Source: Synergistaceae bacterium
Lineage (GTDB): Bacteria > Synergistota > Synergistia > Synergistales > Aminobacteriaceae
Assembly (NCBI GenBank): GCA_018436725.1
Contig: JAHDKT010000008.1
Span: 1-64,000, forward strand
Direction of reading: 5' to 3'
Length of the DNA stretch: 64,000 nt
Below the pieces are notes generated by a model. That model worked only from the letters and a program-made list of their open reading frames with translations, had not been told where the DNA came from and did no database searches. Positions 24,246 through 33,619 of this stretch are shown here, piece by piece. How positions within the stretch are numbered: the first letter of the stretch is position 1; each line of letters starts with the position of its first letter. The position numbers and the translations under genes were made by a program.

Positions 24246-25634
24246 CTATGACGCGAGTTCCACCATCGCCGCTCCCATAATCCTCAGGACATGAAGAAAT
24301 TCCCGAATGTCGATGTGCTCGTCGGCTTTGTGGGCGACTTCCGGAGAGCACGGAAATTTCGGACCGAAGGCGACTATATTGGGCAACGCCTTGGCGTATG
24401 TTCCTCCTCCCATTGAGAGCAAGCGGGGCTCTTCACCGGTTTTTTCACGGTACACCCGCTGGAGCGTTTTGACAAGCGCGCTGTCTTCGGGTACCCAGAG
24501 AGGCGCTTTCCTGCGAAGTACGCTCAACTCGAGATTCGATCGCTCCGCGAAGGAGCGCAGCGGGTCCAGAATGGCATTCGCCGCGAAGCTGACCGGGAAT
24601 CGTATGTCCAGAACGATGGAAATTGTTTTTCCGTCGCAGGTGCACTGTCCCAAATTGCATGTCAGTGCTCCTGATTGCTTGTCCTCCATTGCTATCCCGA
24701 TCTTTCCCCCTTTCGTGTCGTCTTCGAAACTACGCGCCAGGGCGCCCAGAGTCCGCGCCCATGGATCGTCGAAGACGGCGTTTAGAAAAGAAAGCAGGCC
24801 GACGACGGCGTTGCGTCCCAGTTCCGGCGTGCTGCCGTGCGCGGCGATCCCGAAGGTTTTCACGAACAGGGCGTTGTCTTCCCTGTGGAATTCCACCTTC
24901 TCGCTCATCGTGTTCAACGCCGTTTCGATCTTTTCCAACGCCGTTTCGCACTCGTCGGAACAGTCGATAACCGCCGTCGCCTCCGAAGGAACGACATTGG
25001 GAGCGCTTCCTCCCGAGAGAGAGAGAAGGCGGTTTTTCCCTTCGCCTGCCAAGCTCCCCTCGAATTTTAGGTGAAGCTGCCCTTTTTCCGAGGAGACAAC
25101 GGGGAATTCTCCGTCGGGAGTGAAGCCCATCACGGGAACCTCGCCGTTATGTTCCAGGTAGTACGGAAGATCCTTCATTCCGCTCTCCTCGTTGGTGCCG
25201 AAGAGTACCCGGATACGCCGTTTCAGCGGGATCCCGAGAGTCTTTATCGCATGCAGGAGCCAAAGAGCTCCGATCGACGGACCTTTGTCGTCGAGGGCGC
25301 CCCGCCCGTACATTCTGTTTCCGTCTATTTCGGCGCCGAAGGGGGGACGCGACCAGCCCTCTCCCGCCGGAACAACGTCGAGGTGTCCGAGGACCGCGAT
25401 CATCTCCTCTCCCTCTCCGTATTCCGCCCATCCGACATAGCCGTCCGTCTCCCCTGTTTCAAGGCCGAGCAGAGATGCCGTTTTCAAAGCGTGATCCAAC
25501 GCTCTTCGAACGTCCGTTCCGAAGGGCGCCCGGGGGGCGGGGGCCCCTGCGATGCTCGGGATTCGCACCGATTCCTGAACGGAGAGAAGAAGAGAAGGCA
25601 ACAGCGTCGCGATTTTCGCGTCAAGGCTCGTCAT
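24246..25634 (-). CDS. pepV: PepV-type dipeptidase (M20 family)
   Basis: 462 residues, typical PepV/Sapep length. Metal-ligand motifs: GHLDVVPAGEGW (His, Asp), GRGALDDKGPS (bridging Asp), FGTNEESGM (catalytic Glu and ligand), FTPDGEFPV and a C-terminal HKADEHI. PepV enzymes cleave Xaa dipeptides and aminoacyl-histidines in the cytoplasm with two zinc ions. It lies between the aminopeptidase-like gene and the peptide importer, and is probably co-transcribed with them, so imported dipeptides can be split at once. Confidence 0.87.
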   Translation of the reverse strand: MTSLDAKIATLLPSLLLSVQESVRIPSIAGAPAPRAPFGTDVRRALDHALKTASLLGLETGETDGYVGWAEYGEGEEMIAVLGHLDVVPAGEGWSRPPFGAEIDGNRMYGRGALDDKGPSIGALWLLHAIKTLGIPLKRRIRVLFGTNEESGMKDLPYYLEHNGEVPVMGFTPDGEFPVVSSEKGQLHLKFEGSLAGEGKNRLLSLSGGSAPNVVPSEATAVIDCSDECETALEKIETALNTMSEKVEFHREDNALFVKTFGIAAHGSTPELGRNAVVGLLSFLNAVFDDPWARTLGALARSFEDDTKGGKIGIAMEDKQSGALTCNLGQCTCDGKTISIVLDIRFPVSFAANAILDPLRSFAERSNLELSVLRRKAPLWVPEDSALVKTLQRVYREKTGEEPRLLSMGGGTYAKALPNIVAFGPKFPCSPEVAHKADEHIDIREFLHVLRIMGAAMVELAS

Positions 25635-25661
25635 TTTTTGATTCCTTCGATATGCGAACGG

Positions 25662-26729
25662 TTAGTAGCCTTGGACGCGCATGCTCCTGCATATTTCCGC
25701 GGCCCGAGGTTCTTTGTATATACCGTTTTCCTCGAACACGACGCCGTCGAGCAGAATCGTCGGCGCCAGCGTGACTCCGTCCGTATGAGAGGCCGCCGAC
25801 CAGCATTTCCCCATGATCTGTTTGCCTTGGCTTCCGAAACCGAATTCGATGCATCCGAAGATGCGTTCATCCTCCACGATACGTCCGGTCGGAGCGGTCA
25901 CTCCGGGATTGAACCCCAGGGAGTAATGGGCGAGTCGGAACATGTTCGGGTCGCTGAACGATTCCATCCATGCCCTGAATACATCGGCCTCTCTTCCCCC
26001 GGCGATGGATCGGACAACGCCTTCCTTCAGCTCAAGCCGGATCGGTTCGCGCAGAACGCCGAGCTGCGCGGGGGGGAAGACGGCGGCGTCGAAGACGATG
26101 GTTCCCTCGATCGTCTCCTCGATCGGGCACCAGCTTACCTGACCTCCCATCATGACGGGGTTCCCCTTCACATCGGCTCTCCCTCCGGAAAGCCGGATTT
26201 TTCTTCCTCGGTTGTACGCCGTCAAAGACGTTCCGGCGGCGTTGCGGACTTCGATTTTGTCCGCTTTTCCGAGTATCTCCTGAAATAAAACCCCGAGTTC
26301 GATGACCCGGTCGTAATCGACTCCGGCGATGCAGTTGACCAGCATCGATACGTCCATACCGGTCAGGCAGATGTACCGGCATCCCTTCGCCATCGTGTTT
26401 CTCCATGTTTGCGAGTGCATAACCGTGGCGTAGGATATCTCGATCCAGATATCCGCGTTCTCCGTCGCCGCGGCCATGTGGGCGGGCATTTCGCTCGCGA
26501 AGGCGAGTTCCGGGGTGGGATAGTAAAGAAGAATCGGTTTTGCTCCGACGGTGAAGGCCGCCTCCGCGACGGCTTCGGCAACGCGTCGGTCGCCGGAACT
26601 GTCGCATGTAACGACAAGAGTCTCGCCTTCTTTGGCGAGCATGATATCACGTACCAGAGTAAACGCGCCTTTCATGACCTCCATGGAACGAAACCGTTCG
26701 GTCGGTTCTATGCCGCTCTTAAATTCCAT
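25662..26729 (-). CDS. M29-type aminopeptidase or NicX-like dioxygenase family protein
   Basis: 355 residues. The C-terminal metal-site motifs of the M29/aminopeptidase T fold are seen: VEDERIFGCIEFGFG, then SHTDGVTLAPTI. The N-terminal domain begins RDIMLAKEGETLVVTCD. The same fold is shared by 2,5-dihydroxypyridine dioxygenases (NicX), and this sequence has features of both groups, so substrate is open. Position at the head of a peptide import and dipeptidase operon favours an aminopeptidase. The ATG at 26729 is preceded by GAGGAG. Confidence 0.7.
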   Translation of the reverse strand: MEFKSGIEPTERFRSMEVMKGAFTLVRDIMLAKEGETLVVTCDSSGDRRVAEAVAEAAFTVGAKPILLYYPTPELAFASEMPAHMAAATENADIWIEISYATVMHSQTWRNTMAKGCRYICLTGMDVSMLVNCIAGVDYDRVIELGVLFQEILGKADKIEVRNAAGTSLTAYNRGRKIRLSGGRADVKGNPVMMGGQVSWCPIEETIEGTIVFDAAVFPPAQLGVLREPIRLELKEGVVRSIAGGREADVFRAWMESFSDPNMFRLAHYSLGFNPGVTAPTGRIVEDERIFGCIEFGFGSQGKQIMGKCWSAASHTDGVTLAPTILLDGVVFEENGIYKEPRAAEICRSMRVQGY

Positions 26730-27031
26730 TTCCTCACGCTCCTCTAAAAAGTCTGTTTATAGAGTAACCCAAAGATGAAATTGAATCATTAGCGCGACAG
26801 ATAGATTGTAAAAGACTTCTTTGGAAAGATTGAAAAAATAGAACGGAAGGAGATGGGGCATGTTGAAAAATCCAAAAATCATCATCGTATTTTGTTGCTT
26901 TCGACAGCGACGCGGAACAGGAGAAAACTAAGGGATCTCCGAAAAAAAAACGACAAATCGGTTTTCCATCTTGTAAAATAGTGTTGTCGCAGTTGCTTTT
27001 CAATACACCCCTAGCCAAGGAGGTGAGAACG
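26730..27031. other. Divergent intergenic region
   Basis: About 300 AT-rich bases between the minus-strand peptide operon and the plus-strand transposase remnant. On the minus strand TTCAAT and TATAAA, 18 bases apart near 26755-26790, could be the operon promoter. A run of nine A lies near 26941-26950. No gene was found. Confidence 0.4.
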
Positions 27032-27223
27032 ATGAACCGCCGGAGTACTCTTGCGAACCCCTCCTCCTTCGATGAATACATGAAGCCCGCAAGGAGGGAT
27101 AAGTTTCTCGCGGAAATGGAGCAGGTCGTCCCCTGTAAGGATTTCTATCGCCTCGTCGAACTCTTTCTACCCGAAGGCGGTGAAAGGACGCCATCCTTGG
27201 AGAGGCAGGAGGATCGAAAATGA
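27032..27223 (+). pseudogene. IS5-type transposase N-terminal remnant
   Basis: A 63-codon frame from ATG 27032 behind a near-perfect SD (AAGGAGGTGAGAACG). The residues SSFDEYMKPARRDKFLAEME and QVVPCKDFYRLVELFLPEGG match the conserved N-terminus of IS5-group transposases (EYxxKxxRRxxFLxEMxxVVPWxxLxxLIEPxYPK). The DDE catalytic domain is missing: after GG the frame runs into ERTPSLERQEDRK and stops. Its TGA overlaps the ATG of the metallophosphoesterase, whose SD (GCAGGAGGA) lies inside the remnant's end. The short product may still be translated. Confidence 0.7.
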
Positions 27224-28440
27224 ACATGATACTCGTCGAAGTGTTGTTTCTGGGAGCGTTGGCAGCGCACTACGCATACGTCTATTTTAAGCTGCGGAGC
27301 GTCGTCGGACCGGGATGGAGGTGGACTGTTCTCTATCTGCTGATGTGCGTCTTCCTGCTCATGGGATCGCAGATACTGTGGCACGGCGATTTGGGGAATC
27401 GCCACGACTTCAGGCGAATGCTTTCCTGGCCGGTGTACATGGGGTTGGCCTTCTTCTTCTTTCTCTTCACGGCTTTCCTCGCGCTCGATTTCCTTCGCGT
27501 GCTTGCTTGGATGTTCGACAGCCTTTTCTCTCTAAAAATCGGAGAATGCCTCGCATCTCCGAAGCGCCGTGTCTGGAGCGCGACGACCTTCGCACTTCTC
27601 GCCTGCGTCTACGGTTGGTTCGAAGCGTTGAACGTACAACCGACGTATGTCGCCATCGAGACGGAGCGACTCCCGGCGGGAGTCGACCGAGTACGTATCG
27701 CGCATATAACCGACGTTCACCTGGGGTGGATCGTCCAGGGGGAGCGTCTGGACCGGATACTCGACGTCGTTCGGGCTGCACGGCCCGATGTGCTTGTAAG
27801 CACCGGCGATCTTGTCGACGATGATATGGGATTCCGCGACGAAGAAGCCGCTCTTTTCAGGGGATTGAACCTGCCGCTCGGTATGTACGCCGTCACGGGC
27901 GATCATGAGTTCCATGCCGGAGTTCGGCAGGCCATCGATTTCAAGGAGCGGACCGGCATGCGGGTGTTGCGCAACGAACATCTCCATGTGGGCGGTCTGC
28001 TCTTCGTGGGTATGGACGACCCCGGAGATGACGACCCCGCCGATGACGACCCCCACGGTATGGACGACCCCGCCGGGGATCTCCCTCCCGAGCAGGAGAT
28101 TCTGGCATCCCTTCCCGAAGACGCTTTCGTCGTTTTGCTCAAACACCGGCCTTCGGTGATACGGGAATCCGTCGGACTGTTCGACCTCCAACTCTCCGGG
28201 CATACGCACGGAGGGCAGATCTGGCCCTTCTACTGGTTGACGCGAGCGACCTATGATTATCGTCCGGGGCTTCGCGCGCTCTCTCCCTCGAGAAAAGGGG
28301 GAGAAGTCTATGCCGCCGAAATTTCCAGAGAGAGCAGCGTCTACGTGAGCAACGGCGTCGGAACCTGGGGGCCGCCGCTTCGGTTTTTCGCCCCTCCCGA
28401 AGTGGTTATCATCGATATCGTCGGAAAACACGGCGAGTAA
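27220..28440 (+). CDS. Membrane-anchored metallophosphoesterase (YkuE/YaeI-like)
   Basis: 406 residues. About four N-terminal membrane helices (residues 5-25, 37-55, 72-95, 121-135) precede a calcineurin-like domain: ITDVHLGW (D165, H167), STGDLVDD (D197), VTGDHEFH (227-230), LLKHRP (H309) and SGHTHGG (327-331). The usual GNHE is GDHE here. A very acidic insertion with repeated DDP units occupies about 265-290. Relatives cleave phosphodiester or pyrophosphate bonds of lipids at the membrane. Translation is coupled to the transposase remnant. A diverged copy of its 3' end lies at 15823. Confidence 0.85.
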   Translation: MNMILVEVLFLGALAAHYAYVYFKLRSVVGPGWRWTVLYLLMCVFLLMGSQILWHGDLGNRHDFRRMLSWPVYMGLAFFFFLFTAFLALDFLRVLAWMFDSLFSLKIGECLASPKRRVWSATTFALLACVYGWFEALNVQPTYVAIETERLPAGVDRVRIAHITDVHLGWIVQGERLDRILDVVRAARPDVLVSTGDLVDDDMGFRDEEAALFRGLNLPLGMYAVTGDHEFHAGVRQAIDFKERTGMRVLRNEHLHVGGLLFVGMDDPGDDDPADDDPHGMDDPAGDLPPEQEILASLPEDAFVVLLKHRPSVIRESVGLFDLQLSGHTHGGQIWPFYWLTRATYDYRPGLRALSPSRKGGEVYAAEISRESSVYVSNGVGTWGPPLRFFAPPEVVIIDIVGKHGE

Positions 28441-28485
28441 GAGCGCTCCGTAATCTTGCCCGAAAGTGCGGCAACGTTCGCTTCG

Positions 28486-28533
28486 CCTCCTGTTCGAGGT
28501 ATAATGAGAACGTCCAACACCTCGAACAGGAGG
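28486..28533. promoter_or_regulatory. 15-base perfect inverted repeat over the carboxypeptidase promoter and SD
   Basis: CCTCCTGTTCGAGGT (28486-28500) is the exact reverse complement of ACCTCGAACAGGAGG (28519-28533). The right arm contains the SD of the M32 gene. The 18-base loop contains a TATAAT -10 box (28500-28505); the best -35 is the weak TTCGCT at 28477. If transcription starts near 28512 the left arm is not in the RNA, which favours a DNA operator. If it starts upstream, the hairpin would hide the SD. Confidence 0.7.
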
Positions 28534-28540
28534 ATTCCCT

Positions 28541-30055
<1,515 letters not shown>

Positions 30056-30060
30056 GGACG

Positions 30061-30597
30061 ATGGCGCGGAACGTCGAGATCAAGGCGCGGGCCGGAAATG
30101 TCGCGGAGCTGACGGCCAGGGTGGCCCGGATGGCGACGTCCGGCCCCGAGGAGATCGCGCAGGACGACACGTTCTTCAGCTGTCCGGAGGGGCGGCTGAA
30201 GCTGCGCGCCTTCGCGGGCGGCGCGGGGCAGCTCATCTTCTACAAGCGTCCGGATAGGGAGGGGCCGAAGACGTCGTCCTACCGCATCGCTCCGGTGGAG
30301 GACGCCGACGCGCTGCGGGAGACACTCGCGGCGGCTTTGGGGCCGGCGGGGCGGGTGCGCAAACGACGGACGCTCTTCCTGATCGGGCGGACGCGCGTGC
30401 ACATCGACCGCGTAGAGGGTTTGGGCGACTTCCTCGAGCTGGAGGTGGTCCTCGAAGAGGGGGAGCCGGATGCGGATGGAGTCCGCGAGGTGGAAGAACT
30501 TCTGGCCGCGCTGGAGATTCCGCAGTCGGCCCTCGTCGACCGTGCGTACGTCGATCTGCTGGAGGCCCGCGGGATTCCATTGATTGAAGGAGGTTGA
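30061..30597 (+). CDS. CYTH domain protein (class IV adenylate cyclase/thiamine triphosphatase-like)
   Basis: 178 residues from ATG 30061, with GAGG overlapping the preceding stop. CYTH features: ARNVEIKAR at residues 2-10 (the ExExK-like entry), QDDTFFSCPEGRLKLR, IFYKRPDREGPKTSSY, and TRVHIDRVEGLGDFLELEV. These charged residues line a tunnel that binds triphosphates and metal. Members are class IV adenylate cyclases, tripolyphosphatases or thiamine triphosphatases; which one cannot be decided. Follows M32 and precedes a VOC protein in one operon. Confidence 0.85.
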   Translation: MARNVEIKARAGNVAELTARVARMATSGPEEIAQDDTFFSCPEGRLKLRAFAGGAGQLIFYKRPDREGPKTSSYRIAPVEDADALRETLAAALGPAGRVRKRRTLFLIGRTRVHIDRVEGLGDFLELEVVLEEGEPDADGVREVEELLAALEIPQSALVDRAYVDLLEARGIPLIEGG

Positions 30598-30601
30598 GAA
30601 G

Positions 30602-31246
30602 ATGCGCTGTTTCATCGACCATATAGCGGTGACCGCCCCGTCGCTCGAGAGCGGGGCCGAATTCGTCCGCGAGGCGCTCGGCGTCTCTCCGCAGCCGGGA
30701 GGGGAGCACCCCCGGATGGGGACGCACAATATGCTGCTGCGCCTGGGGGAGACCGTCTATCTCGAAGTGATCGCGCCGAATCCGAATGCGGAGCGACCCG
30801 GGCGGCCGCGCTGGTTCGGCCTGGATACGCTTCGGCCGGACTCCGCGCCGAAGCTTGGCGCGTGGGTGGCGCGCACGGAGGATATTCACGCGGCTTCGGC
30901 GGGGGCGTCCGAGCGTCTTGGCGATGTGGAGGCCATGACGCGCGGTTCGCTCGAATGGCATATCACCATCTCCGCCGACGGTTCGCTCGCGCTCGGCGGG
31001 CTCGCCCCTTCGCTGATTCAATGGAAGGCGGGGGAGCGGCATCCAGCGGAAAGGCTCGAAGACCGGGGGTTGTCGCTCGTCCGGCTGGAGCTTTTTCACC
31101 CGGAGTCGGAGCGCGTTTCGCGACTGCTGCGTTCTCTGGGGTTCGAGGGACCGGTCCTGGTGGAGGAGGCGCGCTCCGGCGAGGCTCCGCATTTAGTCGC
31201 GCATATAAGGACTCCCTTGGGATTGAGGACCCTTTCTTCGTTCTGA
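30602..31246 (+). CDS. VOC/glyoxalase-like domain protein
   Basis: 214 residues from ATG 30602 (AAGGAGG upstream). The N-terminus CFIDHIAVTAPSLESGAEFVREALGV and the segment GTHNMLLRLGETVYLEVIAPNP match the glyoxalase-like PF13468 family, with IDHI and YLEVI supplying candidate metal ligands (His, Glu). Function is not established for this family. It is the third gene of the M32-CYTH-VOC cluster. Confidence 0.8.
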   Translation: MRCFIDHIAVTAPSLESGAEFVREALGVSPQPGGEHPRMGTHNMLLRLGETVYLEVIAPNPNAERPGRPRWFGLDTLRPDSAPKLGAWVARTEDIHAASAGASERLGDVEAMTRGSLEWHITISADGSLALGGLAPSLIQWKAGERHPAERLEDRGLSLVRLELFHPESERVSRLLRSLGFEGPVLVEEARSGEAPHLVAHIRTPLGLRTLSSF

Positions 31247-31539
31247 GGGCGTATCGCGGCGATTCCGCTCGACGGGCGTTCAGAGGAAAAATGTTCGTTT
31301 TGAAAAACGCCTATTGCGGCTGGCGGGTGTTTTGTGTAGCATAAAGAATGAATGCGACGGAATGGGTCCCGCAAGAAAAGACAGCAGACGCGATATCCCG
31401 GCGAGCGCGGGAATCATCGGGGCATGGCGGGGCTGCCGGACCGGTCCGTCCGCGGAACGCGGACCCGGACGGCGTTCCGCTCGATCAATGAATGGATCCG
31501 CTGCATCGTCATATATTCCGTGCAAAGAGGAGACTAGCG
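31247..31539. other. Intergenic region with promoter-like and hairpin elements
   Basis: No gene found. TTGCGG and TAGCAT, 17 bases apart near 31315-31343, could be a promoter for the downstream TPR gene. A strong short hairpin, GTCCGCG-GAA-CGCGGAC at 31448-31464, sits inside further GC-rich complementary sequence and may give a structured leader. Confidence 0.4.
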
Positions 31540-32793
31540 ATGAAACCAGAAATCAGCACATGCTTTGTGATTGCTCCCGTTCCGGACGACGCTTCGAATA
31601 CCCGTAAGGAGACGGACAAGCTGCTTTGGGCGATCCGCAACGTCGCGCTGAAGCACTCCTTCTCGGTCACCACCTCCCGGGAGGCGGGCGGCCTTTCGGT
31701 GATTACCGACGAAATCAGGGATTTGGTGATCAAGTCCGGGCTGTGCGTCAGCATTCTCACCGAAAACGATCCCAACGTCTTCTACGTGACCGGGCTCCGG
31801 CACGGCGCCGCAAAACCGTACGTGCACCTGATGCGGAGAGGGAGCGCCGTTCCGTTCGGCCGGAAGAGCGACAGCGCGGTCTTCTACGGGGATCTTGATT
31901 CGTTCGAGGAGATGATGTCGCTCACGGAGAGTCTCGAAGCCCTCTTTGCGGCGCAGAAGGAGAAGGCTGCGGAGTTGGAACACCGCGAAAAACTGGATAT
32001 CATCCTCGACGTGCTCGAGGAGATGTCCGCGAAGATGGATGGGTTGAAGTTAGGCGCTCCTTCGCCCTGGGGCGGGGCCGAACCGGAGCCTTCCCTTGAA
32101 GGCGATCCCACGGAGGCCTTCCTGGTGGCGGTCGCCCGGGCCGACGTCTCCGCCGCCGAGCGTCTGTTCGAGAAGGCGCTCCCCATGCTCGTGGCCTCGC
32201 GGCAGCGGCTCGCGGCTGCGCGAAAGCTGGCGAATATCGGAAGCGCGGTCGGTATCGATTACGTTCTTCAGCACTACAGGGAAGATTCGGATCTGTCGCC
32301 CGCCGACACGTGCGCGCTTCTGAGCGGACTTGTGGAGCATGTCGGCGGGAAGTTCCCCGAGAAGATCGGCGCGGTGATCGCCATTCTCGATCCGATCGCG
32401 ATGTCCGAGGATGCCTCCGTCTCCATTCTTGCGCTGAATCAGAAACAGCGGCTCGCATACGCCGCCGGCCGGTACGAGGAAGCGATGGAGATCATCGAGT
32501 CGGTGCTGGGTATGGTCGACGACAACCCTGCGTACTATTACAACGCCTCGCGCATCTACGAGAAGCTGAATCTCTTTCAGAAGGCCAGGGCCGCTGTACA
32601 GAAAATGCTCGCTCTCGGGACGATGACCGACGAAAATCACCTCTCCCAGGCTATCGACGTCTATTTGGAAACCAACGATCTCGACAAGGCGAGAGAGCTG
32701 TACGCGCTGCTGAAGAAGCACGCGCCGCGCAAGGCGGCGAACAAGGCTCTGGACGGAGAGTTCCGAAGGAAGATAGGGCTGCTGAAGCGCTGA
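31540..32793 (+). CDS. TIR/deoxyribosyltransferase-like domain plus TPR protein
   Basis: 417 residues from ATG 31540 (AGAGGAG upstream). Residues 1-130 resemble the nucleoside deoxyribosyltransferase/TIR-like domain of DUF4071-type proteins: CFVIAPVPDD, a helix ETDKLLWAIRNVA, IKSGLCVSILTENDPNVFY, then GLRHGAAKPYVHL and a VPFG..SDSAVFYGDL end. The catalytic Glu normally in NVFYELG is replaced (NVFYVTG). The second half is helical repeats of TPR type (RYEEAMEIIESVLGMVDDNPAYYYNASRIY). Such proteins may bind nucleotides and serve in signalling or defence; no function is established here. Confidence 0.65.
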   Translation: MKPEISTCFVIAPVPDDASNTRKETDKLLWAIRNVALKHSFSVTTSREAGGLSVITDEIRDLVIKSGLCVSILTENDPNVFYVTGLRHGAAKPYVHLMRRGSAVPFGRKSDSAVFYGDLDSFEEMMSLTESLEALFAAQKEKAAELEHREKLDIILDVLEEMSAKMDGLKLGAPSPWGGAEPEPSLEGDPTEAFLVAVARADVSAAERLFEKALPMLVASRQRLAAARKLANIGSAVGIDYVLQHYREDSDLSPADTCALLSGLVEHVGGKFPEKIGAVIAILDPIAMSEDASVSILALNQKQRLAYAAGRYEEAMEIIESVLGMVDDNPAYYYNASRIYEKLNLFQKARAAVQKMLALGTMTDENHLSQAIDVYLETNDLDKARELYALLKKHAPRKAANKALDGEFRRKIGLLKR

Positions 32794-32817
32794 CGCCGTC
32801 GAGTCGAAAACGTCCGG

Positions 32818-33516
32818 ATGCACCTTTCCTCTGATGCCGTCTCCGTTTTGCTGGTTCTCTCGGTCTCGCTGCTTCTCGTCGTCACCGGCCTCGGGAAGCA
32901 GCCGGGAATCGGGGCCGTCGCGTCGGTTCTCCCGATCGCGGGGGCACTCTTGTTTCGGGGAGAATCCCTTTACGCCATAGGATTCGCGCCGCCGGAGGAC
33001 TGGGGCGGAACGCTTCTTCTCGGATTCGCGTACGCCGCGCTACTCCAACTGCTTGCCGCGACGCTCGTCGGACCGCTGAGCGAAAAGCTCACCGGGACGG
33101 AGCAAGATCACAGCGTTTTCCACGGAGTCCGGGGGAATACGAGAACGCTGATCTTGTGGCTTACTCTCGTGTGGACTCTGGTCGCGTTCTTGGAGGAGGG
33201 GATCTTCCGCGGATTCCTGATGACCGAGATCGCGAAGGTCGCCGGAACGGGGCCGTTCGCACTCTGCTTCAACGTGTTCTACACCTCCGTCGTCTTCGGC
33301 CTGGCGCACGGCTACCAGAACCTCAGCGGCGTACTGAGCACGGGAGCCGTAGGGCTCTTTCTGGGAACGCTCTTCATCTTCGAAGGCTTCAACCTGTGGC
33401 TGGCGATCTTCGTGCACGGTTTCGTGGACACGATCGGCATCGTCCTGATCGCGAGCGGGATCGACGAGCGTATAGACAAGTTTGTTCGTCGGAAGCTTTG
33501 GAGGAGAGACGTATAG
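32818..33516 (+). CDS. CPBP family intramembrane glutamic endopeptidase
   Basis: 232 residues with about seven membrane helices. The CAAX/Abi motifs are present: AFLEEGIFRGFLM (EExxxR), SVVFGLAHGYQN (FxxxH) and AIFVHGFVDT (HxxxD/N). These proteases cleave within the membrane; bacterial members include bacteriocin self-immunity proteins. Substrate unknown. The SD is weak, and the gene follows the TPR gene after 24 bases, so it may be read as part of the same transcript. Confidence 0.85.
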   Translation: MHLSSDAVSVLLVLSVSLLLVVTGLGKQPGIGAVASVLPIAGALLFRGESLYAIGFAPPEDWGGTLLLGFAYAALLQLLAATLVGPLSEKLTGTEQDHSVFHGVRGNTRTLILWLTLVWTLVAFLEEGIFRGFLMTEIAKVAGTGPFALCFNVFYTSVVFGLAHGYQNLSGVLSTGAVGLFLGTLFIFEGFNLWLAIFVHGFVDTIGIVLIASGIDERIDKFVRRKLWRRDV

Positions 33517-33592
33517 CCGTCCGCCTTGAGGTATCGTCGGTCGACCGTTGATCGTCCTGACGACGCTTTCTTGACTCGAAGATCGCCGTGTC

Positions 33593-33613
33593 GCTTCTCT
33601 ATGAAGCATGTTT
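33593..33613 (+). terminator. Weak terminator-like hairpin after the CPBP gene
   Basis: GCTTC-TCTAT-GAAGC followed by ATGTTTT, between the convergent CPBP and TrmB genes. The stem is only five bases. Confidence 0.3.
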
Positions 33614-33619
33614 TAATGA

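Noticed and set aside
33538..33547. CGGTCGACCG palindrome after the CPBP gene
   Set aside because: Short GC palindromes are expected by chance in this genome and nothing ties it to a promoter.
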